The notes below the pieces were generated by a model. It was not told the DNA's origin. It did not search any database and saw nothing but the letters and a program-made list of their open reading frames with translations. This document shows positions 12,600 to 25,379 of a stretch of DNA of 64,000 bases, one piece after another. Position numbers and translations under genes: made by a program. Every line of letters begins with the position of its first letter. Position 1 is the stretch's first letter. This stretch comes from Nomia melanderi (taxonomy: Eukaryota > Arthropoda > Insecta > Hymenoptera > Halictidae), in contig NC_135007.1 of NCBI RefSeq assembly GCF_051020985.1, positions 4,337,001 to 4,401,000 on the forward strand, given 5' to 3'.

Positions 12600-13520
12600 C
12601 GTTCCACCTCCACGGATTACGGAAGTCATCGAGAAGGCGCTTCGCCTGGAGCTTTTTCTGTCGCGCGGTTAACAATGATGCCCGGGTGCACAATGCAGGA
12701 ACTGTTAAATTATTCATGAAATACAGGAATCGATCGACCACTCGATACCGCGACGAGCGGAAAAAGATGCCGCGGGATACTTTATAAATATCTCTGAGAG
12801 CTTTTAACGGGGCGCTTATCGGTCACCCGGAAACAACCTTTTCCATATCGATGAGAGGCCCGGGGTAGGACATCTCTGCGAAGGGAGCGTCGCAGGGAAA
12901 CCCTCTTCCGCGATCGGTTGTTCGAAACTCGCCTTTACATGGACCTAGTATTTGGGACTATTCTGCGTGGAAAACCTGGGGGATAGTTGACAAATTGTTG
13001 AGAGAAAGAGAAAGAGAGAAAAATGTAGCTGACGTTGAAAGGGGAACAGCAAAGGAAAAAAGGGAGAGGACAGAAACGCAGAGAAACACGTTGAGCGTTG
13101 GCTAAGCGGGTGGGTTGGGGACAGAGCGGGTCGCTCGCGCTCGCAACCAGCCCCGACGACCCGGAGCACACAATTTACCAATCGGTATTCTCCATTATTC
13201 GTGTTTACAGCTGCAGGCCGCGAATCAACCTGGTCCCCCCTGTTATTTGCCTCGGTCAAATTCAGTCGCAGCCCTGCGGTGGTTTTGAATTAACCATCAA
13301 TTTTAAGCGCGTTCGCTGTCCCTTCCGCCGATGCTGCGTGCGGCCGTTCACGGGGTGTGGGCCGCGAATGTTCCGAGAGTGTCGGATAGACACGGTGGCG
13401 AGCAAATTAATTTATTGTGACGGCACTGGGGAACGGAAACATTGTGTCGTGAGAAAAGATGGAGATGCACCAGGTGAAAATTGCGAGCGGGTGTCCAATT
13501 TTGTGTGGACTTTGTGAGAG
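12600..13520. other. GC-rich island in the UGT intron
   Basis: CpG-rich sequence with purine-rich and pyrimidine-rich runs (GAGAAAGAGAAAGAGAG-like near 13000). Overlapping open frames on both strands (13098-13517 forward, 12945-13259 reverse) have no recognisable domain and look like composition effects. Confidence 0.4.
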
Positions 13521-15045
13521 TATCGATAAATCGACGATTACATAGTTAATCCTCTCATGTCCGCCTTGAGCGAAGACGGGTGTGAAATCTATTTAAATAC
13601 TCTTTGTATGTTTTATCTGGGCAATTCCCATGTCTGTCTGTAGACAAAACCGTAGAAAACGATATATAAACCTCATTTGGAAAAAAACTGATGTTTGTTT
13701 TTTGCTGAAGTAATCAGTTGATGGATAGAGTTTAATTGTCGTGCGAGCAGTAGTGCGTTTTTTATAGTTTAGGCGCTAGAGGGTTATCTTTCAGGCGGTA
13801 GATGATTTAACGGCCGCCGCGGAGACCTCTGTGACCTATAGTGTGAGATTAGGATTTTCATAATCTGTAACTCAAAATTAGTCTATGTATACAGATTGCA
13901 TGTTATTACGATAAGGGCAAATTGTTAAAAATCTACAGTAAAATAGAATAAAGAAGAAATGAAAATATGTATGCAAAGAAATAAATAATTGTTATTTACT
14001 CCTAATTGAACTGTACGCTATACGTATAAAGCATCACATTCTTTTTTAAAGTGTATTCTACAAATGAATCTTCGACATTTATTTCGTGTCGTTTTATACA
14101 TGTTGTCATTAGCGATGTAAATATAACATCTCGAAAGTTTCCTAGATAAACTATAAATAATAAATTTTAAGAGGAATAAAAATAATTTTTTGAAATATAA
14201 ATATAAATATAGATGTTTAAAAAACATGTTTAATATTATGAATACCACAATCGATAACTATTTTGTTTTCATTGTCTTTTAAAATTTATATTTGCATTCT
14301 GAAAATTTGCTGTGCGGTTAACTTAATTATATGTAATATGTTGATAAAATACACATACATAGAATCTATTTGCACATGTTTCTTGAAGAGAACAATCGAG
14401 TATTTGTACGGAGCTGTTACAAATATTTTCGAAGTTTGCATGATAGAAAAGCTATTAATTAAACGACCAAGCGCAATCGGCATACGGTGGAAAATGATAC
14501 TCGCTTTATTCATGAAAAACCACTGCTGAACATTAAGGTACAGGAAATCGTTAAAGCAGTTTATGAAGAGCTGACATTTAATGAATTATTGGAAGAATGG
14601 CTTGGTGTATTTACGTTAAATAACAATGAATCTTCAAACTCATTAATATGGATTTTTCTCTGAAACATTCATATTGTAGAAAGAAAGCTGTTTATTTTAA
14701 AAGGTTGATTTAAACGTATTTGACAATACTTATTAATATTCAATGAAAAATTGATTTCAATAATGAAAATAATGCAAATAACTTGAGTAAAAATTGAAAT
14801 AAATACAGAAAAATTTGTCAAGCATAAACATTATGCAAGTTTTATTCCTTCTAACTGGCAATTTATTATTATAGACACTATACAGATTTCTTAAAAACAA
14901 AACAAACGAATTACTTCATGGTTTATTTCGTGCTGATTGAGTTAACTACTGCTAAAGCTTGTTCAAACTGTATTTTTTCGAAAACGAGACTTCAAATTAA
15001 AAAGATTCTCAAATAGACCATGAATCACAGAATATCCTATACATG

Positions 15046-15960
15046 TAACGACACTGTCCAATTTTTCCTCAAATTCAGAAATTGTTACGATCGACGGGTC
15101 GACGCTTGGTCGCGACTCGCATGTTTTCGCGATTTTACGTTAACCGCACGTGTGACGCCCGCCAAATTAATCTTGGGCACCTGGATCCGTTGGTGGAGCA
15201 GTGATCGCGTCTTCGCGTTACGTTTGTGTTCGGTACGAGATTTTTGTAAACAAGTCTTCGAATCCGGAATGATTATTCGAGTGTGATTTTGAGTGTTTGT
15301 CGCGAGAATTGTAAACGAGTCTTTCGAGCGAGCATGTTGTTGCGAGTGTCTTGTTACGATGTGTTCTGCGACTGTTCTTTTTCGAATGTGATATGCGACT
15401 GTTCTTCGTCGGAGCTCTTGCACCCACCAGTCAACTCTTTACTCCTCCTTCGGATGTTTGGAAAGGGATGCTGACAGAGTGGGAACAACAGATCAACGAA
15501 GTTTTGGAGAAAAAATGAATTTCGCAACAGCGGGAAAATTCCTCTAGTTGACGCACGTGCAAGGGTGTACCCCGATACGAGTACGCACCCTTGTCCGCAG
15601 GTAGTCCTCGCTGTTGCGCGTACGTTCGGTGAAACTGCGAAAGAAAACCCTTTATGTGGGCCCATGTACACGTGTCTACCTAAGTACGGGCACACACCCA
15701 TGGCGGCGGGTAATCCTCGCCGCTGCGCGAGAATTCATCTAGTTTATGACAGAAGCGATTTTTGTACGGAACAGAAAATGCGAGGCTGACCTGCACAAAG
15801 GCCGAGGCCGGGCCCCGGATTAACTGTCCCGAACGCTCGACCGTATTTTCGCCCGTGTCATAAACCAGACCCGTGTATCGACGTGCCGTGGTCCTTGGTG
15901 TCTGAAAGGGCCCCTTGTTCCGCGACGGAACAGAAACGCTTCCTTGTAATAAAAGTAATA
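15046..15960. other. GC-rich block with internal duplications; possible solo-LTR-like unit
   Basis: GC-rich, with sharp transitions to AT-rich flanks. It begins TGTAACGACACTGTCC and ends shortly after an AATAAAA at 15946. Internal structure: the motif TGCGACTGTTCTT occurs twice at 15366-15400; GTAAACAAGTCTTCGA/GTAAACGAGTCTTTCGA recur; and 15563-15625 is partly duplicated at 15670-15733 (GGTAGTCCTCGCTGTTGCGC versus GGTAATCCTCGCCGCTGCGC). A stem CAAGGGTG...CACCCTTG lies at 15560-15597. TG start plus polyadenylation signal suggests an LTR, but no target-site duplication or CA end was established. Confidence 0.3.
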
Positions 15961-16374
15961 TATAATAGAAAATTTATCGTATAAAAATCATTGTCTAAGA
16001 TCACATGCAGTAATACATTTTAATATTAATAGTTAAGAGACCAGGGATGAATATTTTTTTAACACTAGCACATTCAGGACTTCGATACCTCAGGAGAATG
16101 GAAGTTACGGTTCTGTCACGAGTAGCGAATAATACATTTACATCCTTACTGATACCACTTTACGAACCACTCGACATGTCTCAAATAACTCCGTATATCT
16201 ATCATGAATACTCTCGAGAAAACCTCCACAGAAAGATAAGTTCTTGAAAGCCCGAAATATCTAATATGTTGGATCTACACACAACAATTTAATTTTAAAT
16301 CATAAAAACTGAACTTACTAAAGTTTTATGAACGTTTTAACATATTACTCTTCAACCGTACTTGCATTTTATGA

Positions 16375-16453
16375 AAACAATTTGTTCCATTGAAGAAAAC
16401 ATTGTCACTATGAATATTATTACTGAAACAAACACTGATCCTGGACACGTTAA
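16375..16453. repeat. Dispersed repeat E (copy 1)
   Basis: Shares GAAxACATTGTCACTATGAA-like and TTACTGAAACAAACxCTG blocks with 29635-29708, 32350-32440 and 42335-42412. Three of the four copies run into a CACGTTAA/CATGTTAA/CGTGTTAA end, suggesting another TTAA-ending family. Function unknown. Confidence 0.55.
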
Positions 16454-17565
16454 TAAATCAACAGAATTTAACAGATCGTTCAACTACATTTCAGTTTCTT
16501 TCAGTATCCTTTAGCACCTACTTTATGCAGAGTAAGTTTACTACATGTTAATAATTCATCCAGATAATTACTTAGTATGTCAAGTACTTTCTTGCAATAG
16601 TTCATGAACGTTTTCCTCGTAATGCTTAGTCTGAAAGACTAAAGATTATGGCATTTCCAGAGATGTCAGAAAAGATGATAGATCAAATTGAATTATATAC
16701 CATTCTAATAGCATAAGCTAAAATATAAAATATTATCCATCCGTTATAAATTAATAAAACAAAAGAAATTTTCGAACGACTATACTTTCAAAGGAAAATA
16801 ATAATAACCCTGAAATATTGTTTCGTGTCTGACGATATACAGGCTTTATTCTCTCATAAAACATATTTCCCTAGTTGTATGACCCAGTTCCACGTTACCC
16901 CACGGTTCCGACCAATTTAGGTGTTAGAATCGTTTGAGGACTGTTTCTTCCCAAGATACCAGTCTGAATGGCCCTAGGGCACGATAACGTTCACGGATCA
17001 CAGGGCCATCGTTCTTTCTCTACCGCAATTAGAATCCCCTAACCGAATAATTCCTGCGCGTAGGGTGCCGCAGATGAGTTGCGCGTGCACAAGTTTCGCC
17101 CCGGAAGTCGCATCGAGTAGAACGAAGAGGCCTCCCCAGTCCCCGCGATAACGTTTCAAGTCGAGAAGTAAGTTTGTAACGTGTCGGTGTGTGCCCGAGC
17201 CGAGCGACAACGATCCGAGATATCGCGGGAATTATGATCCCCTGGAGATACGAGTCGGCCTCAGAAATGGGGATAGAAATGGTTCCTCGCCTAACTTTCG
17301 CTACATCTGCCTGCAGACTTTCCTGGCAAATAATTTCGCTCGATTTCCGATAACGCCACCCCACCCATCGCCTCGGATGTTCGCTATTCCTGACCGAAAG
17401 AATTGTAGGAATTCAACAACTACGAGAGATACCATTCGAAACATTTTCCGTTTTATTTATGGACAGCGTGACCACGAAACTCCAATTATGTTTTGTAAAG
17501 TAGCTAAATGTTCTATGGAATTTAATTATTGTCTGGTCCAATATTTGCGTTTATCGAGTAAAAAT

Positions 17566-17781
17566 TAGAATAGGGTAAGTCGGGGAGAGATGGCCCAGTT
17601 TTTCAAAAAGAACTTATTTGTCGATATCTAACAAAAATAATATAAATTTATGAAAATAATTGTACTTATGTAAGAAGAATAGTTAAATAGATCTCTGTAG
17701 AAAATTCAGTATTAACAAAAAAACATTGAAAATATTTAACAATTTTAATGAGATCGATCCATCTCGGTCGGAATTATTCTA
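17566..17781. mobile_element. Candidate MITE with TAGAATA...GAGATGG ends
   Basis: The left end reads TAGAATAGGGTAAGTCGGGG then AGAGATGG. The right end reversed reads TAGAATAATTCCGACCGAGA then TGG. The ends are imperfect but colinear inverted repeats around about 165 AT-rich bases. Non-coding, superfamily not assigned. Confidence 0.42.
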
Positions 17782-18239
17782 AGATTTTGAGAAACTTACA
17801 TAAATATTCTATAATTCATAAATAGCCTTCTCCAATTACTGAAAAGTTTACACGTCTATAAGGGATTTGATCTGAATCGCACTTTGTTGATTGTAATGAA
17901 ATATGGCAAACATGTGAATTATTGGGAACCATTCTGTTTCTTTTTATAGTTACCCATAATCTTGTTTATTTGTCATTTTTATGCTAACTGTTAGTGTAAA
18001 AGATTCATGCTTATTTTTTTTTAATCGTCGACAGATAAGAAACAACATTACTTATGAAATGATTAACTTGTCGTCTTGTTCAATAGTTTCGCTTCAAAAG
18101 AACTCTCTTTAAAGAAATTAAATCATGGGACTGGTGCAAGATCATAAAAAACGTCTGAATTCAAATTCGAATTCCATTAATTTTTCATCACTTTTTTACT
18201 TTTAATTTTAATGCTCCTAAAATTAAACACTATACACAG

Positions 18240-19160
18240 TCTAGAGCATAGACTAAACGTAAGATAAGGTGTTGCTAGATCTTGCCTCATTGGTACCGCT
18301 CCTCTGGGGTTAATTTTACAACTCCGCCCACCGAATATATATTATCTGTATCATGTATTTACTTAGAATATATTTGCAATTAACAAGATAATGAGGTAGT
18401 AAACTGCAACCATAAAAGAGCTGTGGATGAGTTTGGTTTCGGTGGCCAACAATGGGTATTACGACACTGAAATAATACCCCTTTGCCATTGAAAAGCGAA
18501 TTATGTCCAACAGAACACTTCCACTTTTCTAATCGTTTAAATGAAACTAATGAAAATATAAAATTATAAACTATAAATAAGAATGAATGAACTGAAATAT
18601 TTATTATTAAAATCATTTATGAAAAATAAAGATCTATTAGTGTATGAAATCTGTCTAGAATTTAAAAACATGCCATACAACTCATTCGTTTATAAAATTA
18701 ATACCACCGCAAAGGGTTAACATTTTGCTCAGTGTTCCGGAATACAACCTTCGTTACTGGCTTAATTATCCTTGCTGAACACTTTTGAAAATTATTCAAT
18801 TGAAGATCATTGAAGTTTCTGAGACCTGACCATTAAACCAGGTTTCCATTCATGGACTCAGTGGTTTTACTGACTTACTATATTGTTACTTTCAAGTACA
18901 CATAACGATATAGTGGGGCAGTAAACTCAGAGAGGCTATAAAGAGGTTTGAGACTGGTGGTCAACGAAGGGCATTATAACAGTGGAGAATTGACACTTAG
19001 CCCAGGGTTCTATAACGAAGCTCCCTTCAAAGCTAGTTTCATTTTTATACCTATAGTTTTGAAAATGTTTGGAACGGTAGAAGACATTCTATGAAGGAAA
19101 GTCCTAACATAGTTGGTTCTGCCAAGGGAGCCTTATTATTTACTGCCTTACTATGTTTAC
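18240..19160. repeat. Diverged local duplication
   Basis: The stretch 18385-18490 (GAGGTAGTAAACTGCAACC ... GGTGGCCAACAATGGGTATT) is echoed in the same order at 18905-19010 (GGGGCAGTAAACTCAGAGAG ... GGTGGTCAACGAAGGGCATT). Both are followed by a CCCTTTGCCA/CCCAGGGTTC-like block. An old tandem duplication or two copies of one unknown repeat. Confidence 0.5.
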
Positions 19161-21882
19161 TATCTCATGGCGTACCCTCAAATAAAATTGAATACATCTT
19201 ATTTGAAATAAAAATAATAAATAAAACCGACGAATAATTACTCCAAACAAAATGATAAATAAGTTTATGTTAAAACAAAGATATTTACAAAAATTAATTT
19301 CAAAACTGTATTCATTAAATAAATGATTTATTTTCTAAATATTTGATTACTTCAAATAATAATATAATACAATATTTAAAATTATTTGCTCTGAATACAA
19401 TTTGGTATTTAAAATCTTTGTCAGATAATTGGCTTTTAGATTAATACATAGTTGTATTTGCTTGTCGTTCAAATATTGAAAGATTTTTGCTTTAGCTGCA
19501 TTTTATGTGTGTTCTCATATTTGTTCTTGTATGCAGTAATCATAATTTAAATCGTGAGTAAAAAAGAAGAAGAAACGACCATCTTTCCACATTTGACATT
19601 ATACTTTCAAGATATAGGCCATAAAGTTTACAGTTTCATACCCAGCGTAATTCAGTTTTTCTTTTCATGTTTAGAAAACAAGATTTTATGAATTCATGGT
19701 ACGTTTTCCTCTCTTTCTAGGCGACCTAGTGTTTCGGCAAGAGAAGTTATTCACGTAAGTTGCTCTTGCAAATATGAGAAGTTCTTTTCAGTGAATAAGG
19801 TATTTAAATTTAATTTTTCAAATAACTCGGATGTTTCTCTTCAACTGACAAGATTTAACGCAAACAAAATTCCATCTGGGAACACCGTGTATATTGAAGG
19901 AAAGCAAAATATCTCTAGTATTTTAAAAATAAGACTATTCGACAACCTATTCTACAACGTTAGAACACGTTTTTCTAAAACTTCTATATAAATTTCTTTT
20001 AAATGATTTAATTTCTATCTAAATTTTGTATATCTTCCAACATAACACTTAACAAACCACATTATTCGAAAACTTTTAACAAATGTGGTCCATTAGTTAT
20101 AATTATTATATATACTTACAAGTTTTTCTTAAATTTAAGGCTATCTTGAATTAATTTCTTTAAAACAGTTTCTGCCATATATGCTATAAATAATTATTTT
20201 GCACAATATTGTTTTTAAACATATCAAGAATTTATTTACATCGAGTACAATGACTGAATCAATGTTGTGGGTTATCATTTTTTAACATTAAATTATCAGA
20301 ACTCATTGAAACATTTGGGTGATTAGCAATATAGACTAGAGCAGGAGTATCCTTTATAATATTTTTCCCTCTTCGTTTTTTATTTTTACGTTTACAGTTC
20401 TAAATTAAACATTTATTTTATATCTGCAATATTCGTGAAATTGATTTTCTCTTCCTTGGATGCTCTTTATATTCCCTAAAATTTTCGAGCAATTCAATTT
20501 CATGTTTTTGTTTTAAATTAAACTTCCGATTTGAAATGGACCTAAACGAACGTTCGATGCCAATATTCTGTGATTTATATTTTCGTCATGATGCCATTAC
20601 AGCACCATTTAAAGTCCATTTTTGTGGAGCAATATCATAAAATATAACCATGTAACAAAAATTTACCTACTTTTATTAATTTATTGATTTTGCGATGAAA
20701 CTGCTTCTTCTTTTTCATTATGTTTATTCTGCGGATTGTCAACAGTACTGCCATCGTATAAATCATTATGATTGCTAACAAAATCAACTTTATTCTACGT
20801 GGTATGTTGGTTACGTTACAACTGTCAAATACAAACCAAGTAAGGCTACAAAGTGCAGAGAGGAAAGTAACTAAAAACCTAAAAGATTGGTAAAACTAAA
20901 CATCGCTAATGACACATATTGTCGAAAGTTTGTGGTTTTGAAATGGAAATTCCACGCACGATAGAAAAACACTGTTATTTTCCGGATAAAGTCAAATGAC
21001 AAATATCAGAACTTCAAATAAAACAAATATTATCCAATTAAATTATTTCTCAAATAAAGTACAACGCAAAGGATACCAACTAAAATAAAATATCAAATGA
21101 AAAAAATCAATATTTTATTACAACTGATTGAACAAATGTTCATTCCAATCTCAAAATTATTTTCGCATCCAGAGAAATTACATTAAAACTTAAGGATTCA
21201 AGTCCCATAATCTAAATTCGCTGCTTCCACAGTGAATTCGACGATTCCAAAAGCAGTCAGTAAATTAATTCCGAAAAACCCTAAGGAAATAATAAAATTA
21301 CCAACGTTGCCATTATCCTCAGAATTTCGAAGAGAAACACCATCGCATTCTTAAATTTATAGACACCACCTAAATTCCACAGAACCCGTAAATTCTCATA
21401 CATGGTAACTCGAATCCGTTATGCTAATTATAACGCGATCCCCGTCATAGCGTAGAGAACAAACGTAAAAACTATGGATTTTTAGAAGGGCCCCTCGATT
21501 TGAGAAATAATCGATGAACAGCTTTCACAGCGCAAGAAATAAACCTACACTCGCAGAAACTCTCAGAAAACAGACAAGACCAAACAAAATGATTTAGAAC
21601 AGTAATTGGACACACTAGGTTGATACACAAACACCTAATATCGAAAAAACCTAGTCCACTCTGTGACACATATAACAAAAGATGGACAATAAAACACTAC
21701 TAAAGTGTACGGAAATGGAAACTCATCACAGAAGGGCCAAAGTACCAAATCAAATACAGCAACTTAACAAAACACAGAACAATAGAAACAAGCTGATTGA
21801 ATTCCTCAAAACAATGGAGCTATTAAAGGAAGTTTAACAAATAGTCGAGCATGTCGTAAATAACCGAGAATTCGATGCAACG

Positions 21883-22108
21883 TTAACACTGAAACTACTA
21901 GACGGGTCAAAATGACCCATTCCCGATGTCTTCTTTTTGCGATTATTACAAAGATAACAGATGTTTCTCCGAGGAATTATTAGAGAAATTGATTTAACAA
22001 TACGAAATCTGAATTGTAAATCAATTAAAGTCTCAATAAATGAATTCTTGGATTTCTATAAAGGAATTTCAAAAAACCAATTTAACTGTTCCGTAGTTTT
22101 ACTGTGAA
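21883..22108. mobile_element. MITE, family A, forward half of a dimer
   Basis: Starts TTAACACTGAAACTACTAGA and contains the internal inverted word GGGTCAAAATGACCC. Its end reversed is TTCACAGTAAAACTACG, with TTAA mutated. The interior is the reverse complement of the copies at 24596 and 51944. It abuts a second family A element at 22109. Confidence 0.65.
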
Positions 22109-22329
22109 TTGGTCGACTACCGAGTATTTAATATGATTTATATGTAATACCTATAAAAATTGTAACAACAGATTATTTTTAGTTTCTTCACACATTCATT
22201 GTAGTATTCAAGTAAAACTATTTATTTCCAAGATCATTTCGAATATTCAGTGCTTTTAAGATATCAACAATTGCGAAATAAAAAATCCGAAACCAGTCAT
22301 TTTGAGCGGTACGGTAGTTTTAATGTTAA
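22109..22329. mobile_element. MITE, family A, second half of a dimer
   Basis: Begins near GACTACCGAG and ends at TTAA (22326-22329); reversed end TTAACATTAAAACTACCGTA. Interior aligns with 9437-9656. The head-to-tail junction with the preceding element has no intervening unique sequence. Confidence 0.6.
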
Positions 22330-22359
22330 GTAACGAAAGAAAAGAAAAACAAAAAAAGT

Positions 22360-22943
22360 ATTCACGGCCTCGATCAGGAACGACCGGCCCTTGTGTAATA
22401 TTGAAGAGTTAATCAAGCGAAAAGCGCGCGGATAATCCTTCGTTGCGCGATCGCGAAACAGCCGGGGCGAAAGAAACTCCGCGGGGCGAGGCCAGATAAC
22501 GTTCCAGGGCGGTGAGTGCGAAAGGCGCGCGGGCCACATAATAAATGAGACTTCCGGTTATCGGGATCTCTCCACGGTCCTTTGCCGCTTGCAAATTCCC
22601 TGGAAACGAGTCACGAATATTCCGGGCCACGGAGCCGGCGGCGCTGAATATGCAGGTACACGCAATTAAAATATTCGCCAACGCCACGCGCGCAGCGCGG
22701 AGCGGCGCGGCGCGAAGCGGCCTCCGCGTGGAAAGTAATTTCCCCGGGAAAAGGAATTTTTCAAAGTTAGTTTGCCAGTCTCGTCATGCGTTATATTGGC
22801 CGACGAACTTGGCGAAATTCGCGGCGAACCCGCGCGCAAAGTAATCTTCGTCCCCTCGTAATTCCTTCGAAGTTACTTTACGATTTCCCCGGGAACCGGC
22901 TGGCTGGCCTGGTCTGGTCTGGTCTGGTCTGGCCTGCCCCGGC

Positions 22944-22974
<31 letters not shown>

Positions 22975-23330
22975 AGCAGGCTCGTTGTCGCCCAGCAGCC
23001 AGCAAACTCAGACACGTTACCAACTTACTTTCCGACTTGTAACGTTATCGCGGCGAAGCGAAAGGTCTTCTCGTCTCTCCCAATTAGCCGTGGTAACCGA
23101 ACTCGCGCGCACCTACGCCCGCCGCCGCCACCCCACGTCTTCCGGCACATTATTCAGGATTCTAGGCACCGCCGCTACCGTCTTCTAAATTATAAATCAT
23201 AAATTTCGGATCGTATTACAAATCGCGTCGCAATTACGCTGCGAGAGCTCGGCCGCTGTACTATTCGCAAGGTTTTAATCGGGAAATGAGACGCCACGCC
23301 GGCTGGCGAAAATCTTCGGGTGATCGTACA
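22360..23330. other. GC-rich island with pentamer array
   Basis: CpG-rich intronic block containing a GCGCGCAGCGCGGAGCGGCG-like stretch near 22690 and the CTGGT array. Open frames on both strands are short and low-complexity. No gene recognised. Confidence 0.4.
22898..22974. repeat. (CTGGT)n minisatellite
   Basis: About 15 pentamers of GGTCT/CTGGT, interrupted once by GGCCTGCCCC. The forward translation is a Trp/Val/Leu-rich artefact. Confidence 0.85.
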
Positions 23331-24094
23331 AATTAACCCTCTAGCGGCTGATAACCTTTGCATATGCTTACACTTGGTCGTATGGCTAATCTTATAGCTT
23401 GCTACATTACGGGTTTTGATTATGAATCCATCCTTTTCGTTTAACTTGCTATAATTTCGGATATAATATGGTATCCAAGCAGAAAAATTGTTGGTTCTAA
23501 TTTATCATTTTGGGGGTGTTTTATGTGGTTGCAATGGGAAATTCATTTCTTATGCAAATAAGCTTAGTCTATGACTAATTTGGAAGTGACAAATCTAATT
23601 CAAATTTATGGTAGATTAACGCTAGAACTATCTGACAGACAAATCAAGTCATTTATGTTCTCTGATAAACTTCAAAAATATTATTTATAATGATCTATAC
23701 TGAAATTATAATTTAATTTATAGTTGACATTTTGTAATACAAAGTCAATCTATTTAGTAATTTCTCAGAGGTAGGATATGTATCCTCTGAATATTTGTGA
23801 AAAAAGAAACTCGAATTGAGTCACTTTGATTCATCTGGTAATGCTAATGTCAAAATGTGTTACTTAGGAAACGCAACCCAAACCTAACCAATTGACGAAC
23901 TACCTAGATACGAAAATATCTAAACAAATATTCTAGACGTCCACGATCCGCCAACAAAATTCGGTATGTATTTTAACTTATTTTTAGCGTAAAATGTAAA
24001 AAAAACACAGAAATGCAAAGCAATTTTGTCAGACCACCATAACAACAATACAAAATTATACAGAAGAAAGATTAGAAAAATGAGTATTCATGTG

Positions 24095-24595
24095 TACACC
24101 TAACTCTCGATTTACACGGTATATTAGTTCCTCGAAAATACCGTGTAAATTGAAATTGTGTAATTCGAGTCCACAATTCACATTGAAAAGAAATAGACAC
24201 GTAATAAATTTAACAAATCATGAATATGAAACAGTATTATTCATTTCTTTGTATAATAAGCAATTATATACATATTTTCAAATAAAAATTCATTAATCGA
24301 ACAAGATTGCATATGTATTTCGCAAAACAAGAAAAGAAACTAACGTAATCTTTGCATTTATCTGGCCTAATCGTGTCAAAATGAAATGTGAGTGCCGTGC
24401 AAATGGAAACTCTTTCATTCTTCTTCAACCGTGTTAAGCCGAAATCGTGCAATTTGAATGTCGTGTAAATCGAGAGCTACGTATACTCGCTTGTCAAAAG
24501 TGTGGACGGAATACATTTTTGCTTCGCCTGTCGTCTGAAAATCGATAAACTATGTTACTTTATACAATGCATGATTAAGTTGTAATCATAATTTC
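24095..24595. repeat. Dispersed composite repeat R1, most complete copy
   Basis: Begins about CTCTCGATTTACACGGTATA. Its first 265 bases match 61278-61545 (shared CCGTGTAAATTGAAATxGTG, AATTCGAGTCCACAATTCAC). Its second part (24362-24595) matches 51655-51905 (GTGTCAAAATGAAATGT, CATTCTTCTTCAACxGTGTTAAGCC-like, TACAATGCATGATTAAGTTG). The family A MITE follows directly, as in the 51.9 kb copy. The words GTGTAAAT and GTGCAAAT recur at short intervals. No coding potential. Confidence 0.7.
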
Positions 24596-25175
24596 TCAGT
24601 TCTAAAACTACCGAGCAATGAAATTGACATTTTGAAATTTCTCTATAGAAGAATCTATATATTGGGACTTTAATTGACTTACAATTCAGTTTGCCTATTG
24701 CCAGATGAATTTCTTTAACCATTTTTCAGAGAAACATCTATTATATTTTGAATAATTGCAAAAAGAGGAAACCAGGAACGGGACATTTTAACCCGTGCAC
24801 AGTACGGACAAACGCCCGTTTCCTGGACAAAACTCAATAACTTGAAAAGTATGAGTGATACAAAAAAAATACTTCAGACAAAAGTTGTAAGGTATTGAAC
24901 TTAACATATTGTGGTTGTATTTTCATTATATTACGGGGATATTGGGAAGCTTTACAATGACAATGTATATTTTGCGTTTCGATTCAAACGTTGTATAAAT
25001 AGAGAAACGAAATTTATTTGCATAAAATTTTGATTTTTGAAATGAAAATCATTTTGTATAGCACGGACTACTTAGGAACACATTGATAACCTTCAATTTT
25101 CGTTGTCTGAATAGTCGAATTTTGGGGTTTTGTCCACAGTCGGCTGTACTGTGCGTCGGGTAGTTTCAGTGTTAA
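24596..25175. mobile_element. MITE family A interrupted by a second insertion
   Basis: Starts TCAGTTCTAAAACTACCGAG (TTAA lost) and ends GGGTAGTTTCAGTGTTAA, with TTAA at 25172-25175. Without the insert at 24797-25154 the element would be about 222 bases, like its relatives. Confidence 0.65.
24797..25154. mobile_element. Nested insertion inside the family A MITE (358 bp)
   Basis: Starts GCACAGTACGGACAAACGCC and ends with GTACTGTGC. The reversed end is GCACAGTACAGCCGACTGTG and both ends carry GTGGACAAAA/CTGGACAAAA further in. Flanks are ...ACCCGT and GTCGGG..., so GT may be duplicated. It sits where intact family A copies have a continuous ACCCGTC-like terminus. Non-coding; superfamily unknown. 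Confidence 0.55.
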
Positions 25176-25379
25176 TATCGTACACTTGTAATTGTCATCA
25201 CGGCACGTATGAGATCAAAAAGATCGAAAAGCGTATATATACGTCCATCGTCCACAGGGATGACTTTCGCTGGATGCACATAAGCGTCTATAGCATTTAA
25301 AGAGTTAAGAGAGAATTCGTTTGTGCAAGGAACACCGTGTCCTACACGCATTGTCAATTCATTATGCGAGCCAGGATAT

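Noticed and set aside
13098..13517. 139-codon open frame in a GC island
   Set aside because: Overlapped by reverse frames, Cys/Arg-rich without spacing typical of a known domain.
13546..13790. Possible TTAATCCTCT...AGAGGGTTAT element, with similar TTAACCCTCT starts at 23336 and 41976
   Set aside because: Only about ten terminal bases pair, with mismatches, and the three interiors do not align convincingly.
22898..22974. Considered a CRISPR-like or coding repeat
   Set aside because: Simple pentamer array without spacers; not CRISPR.
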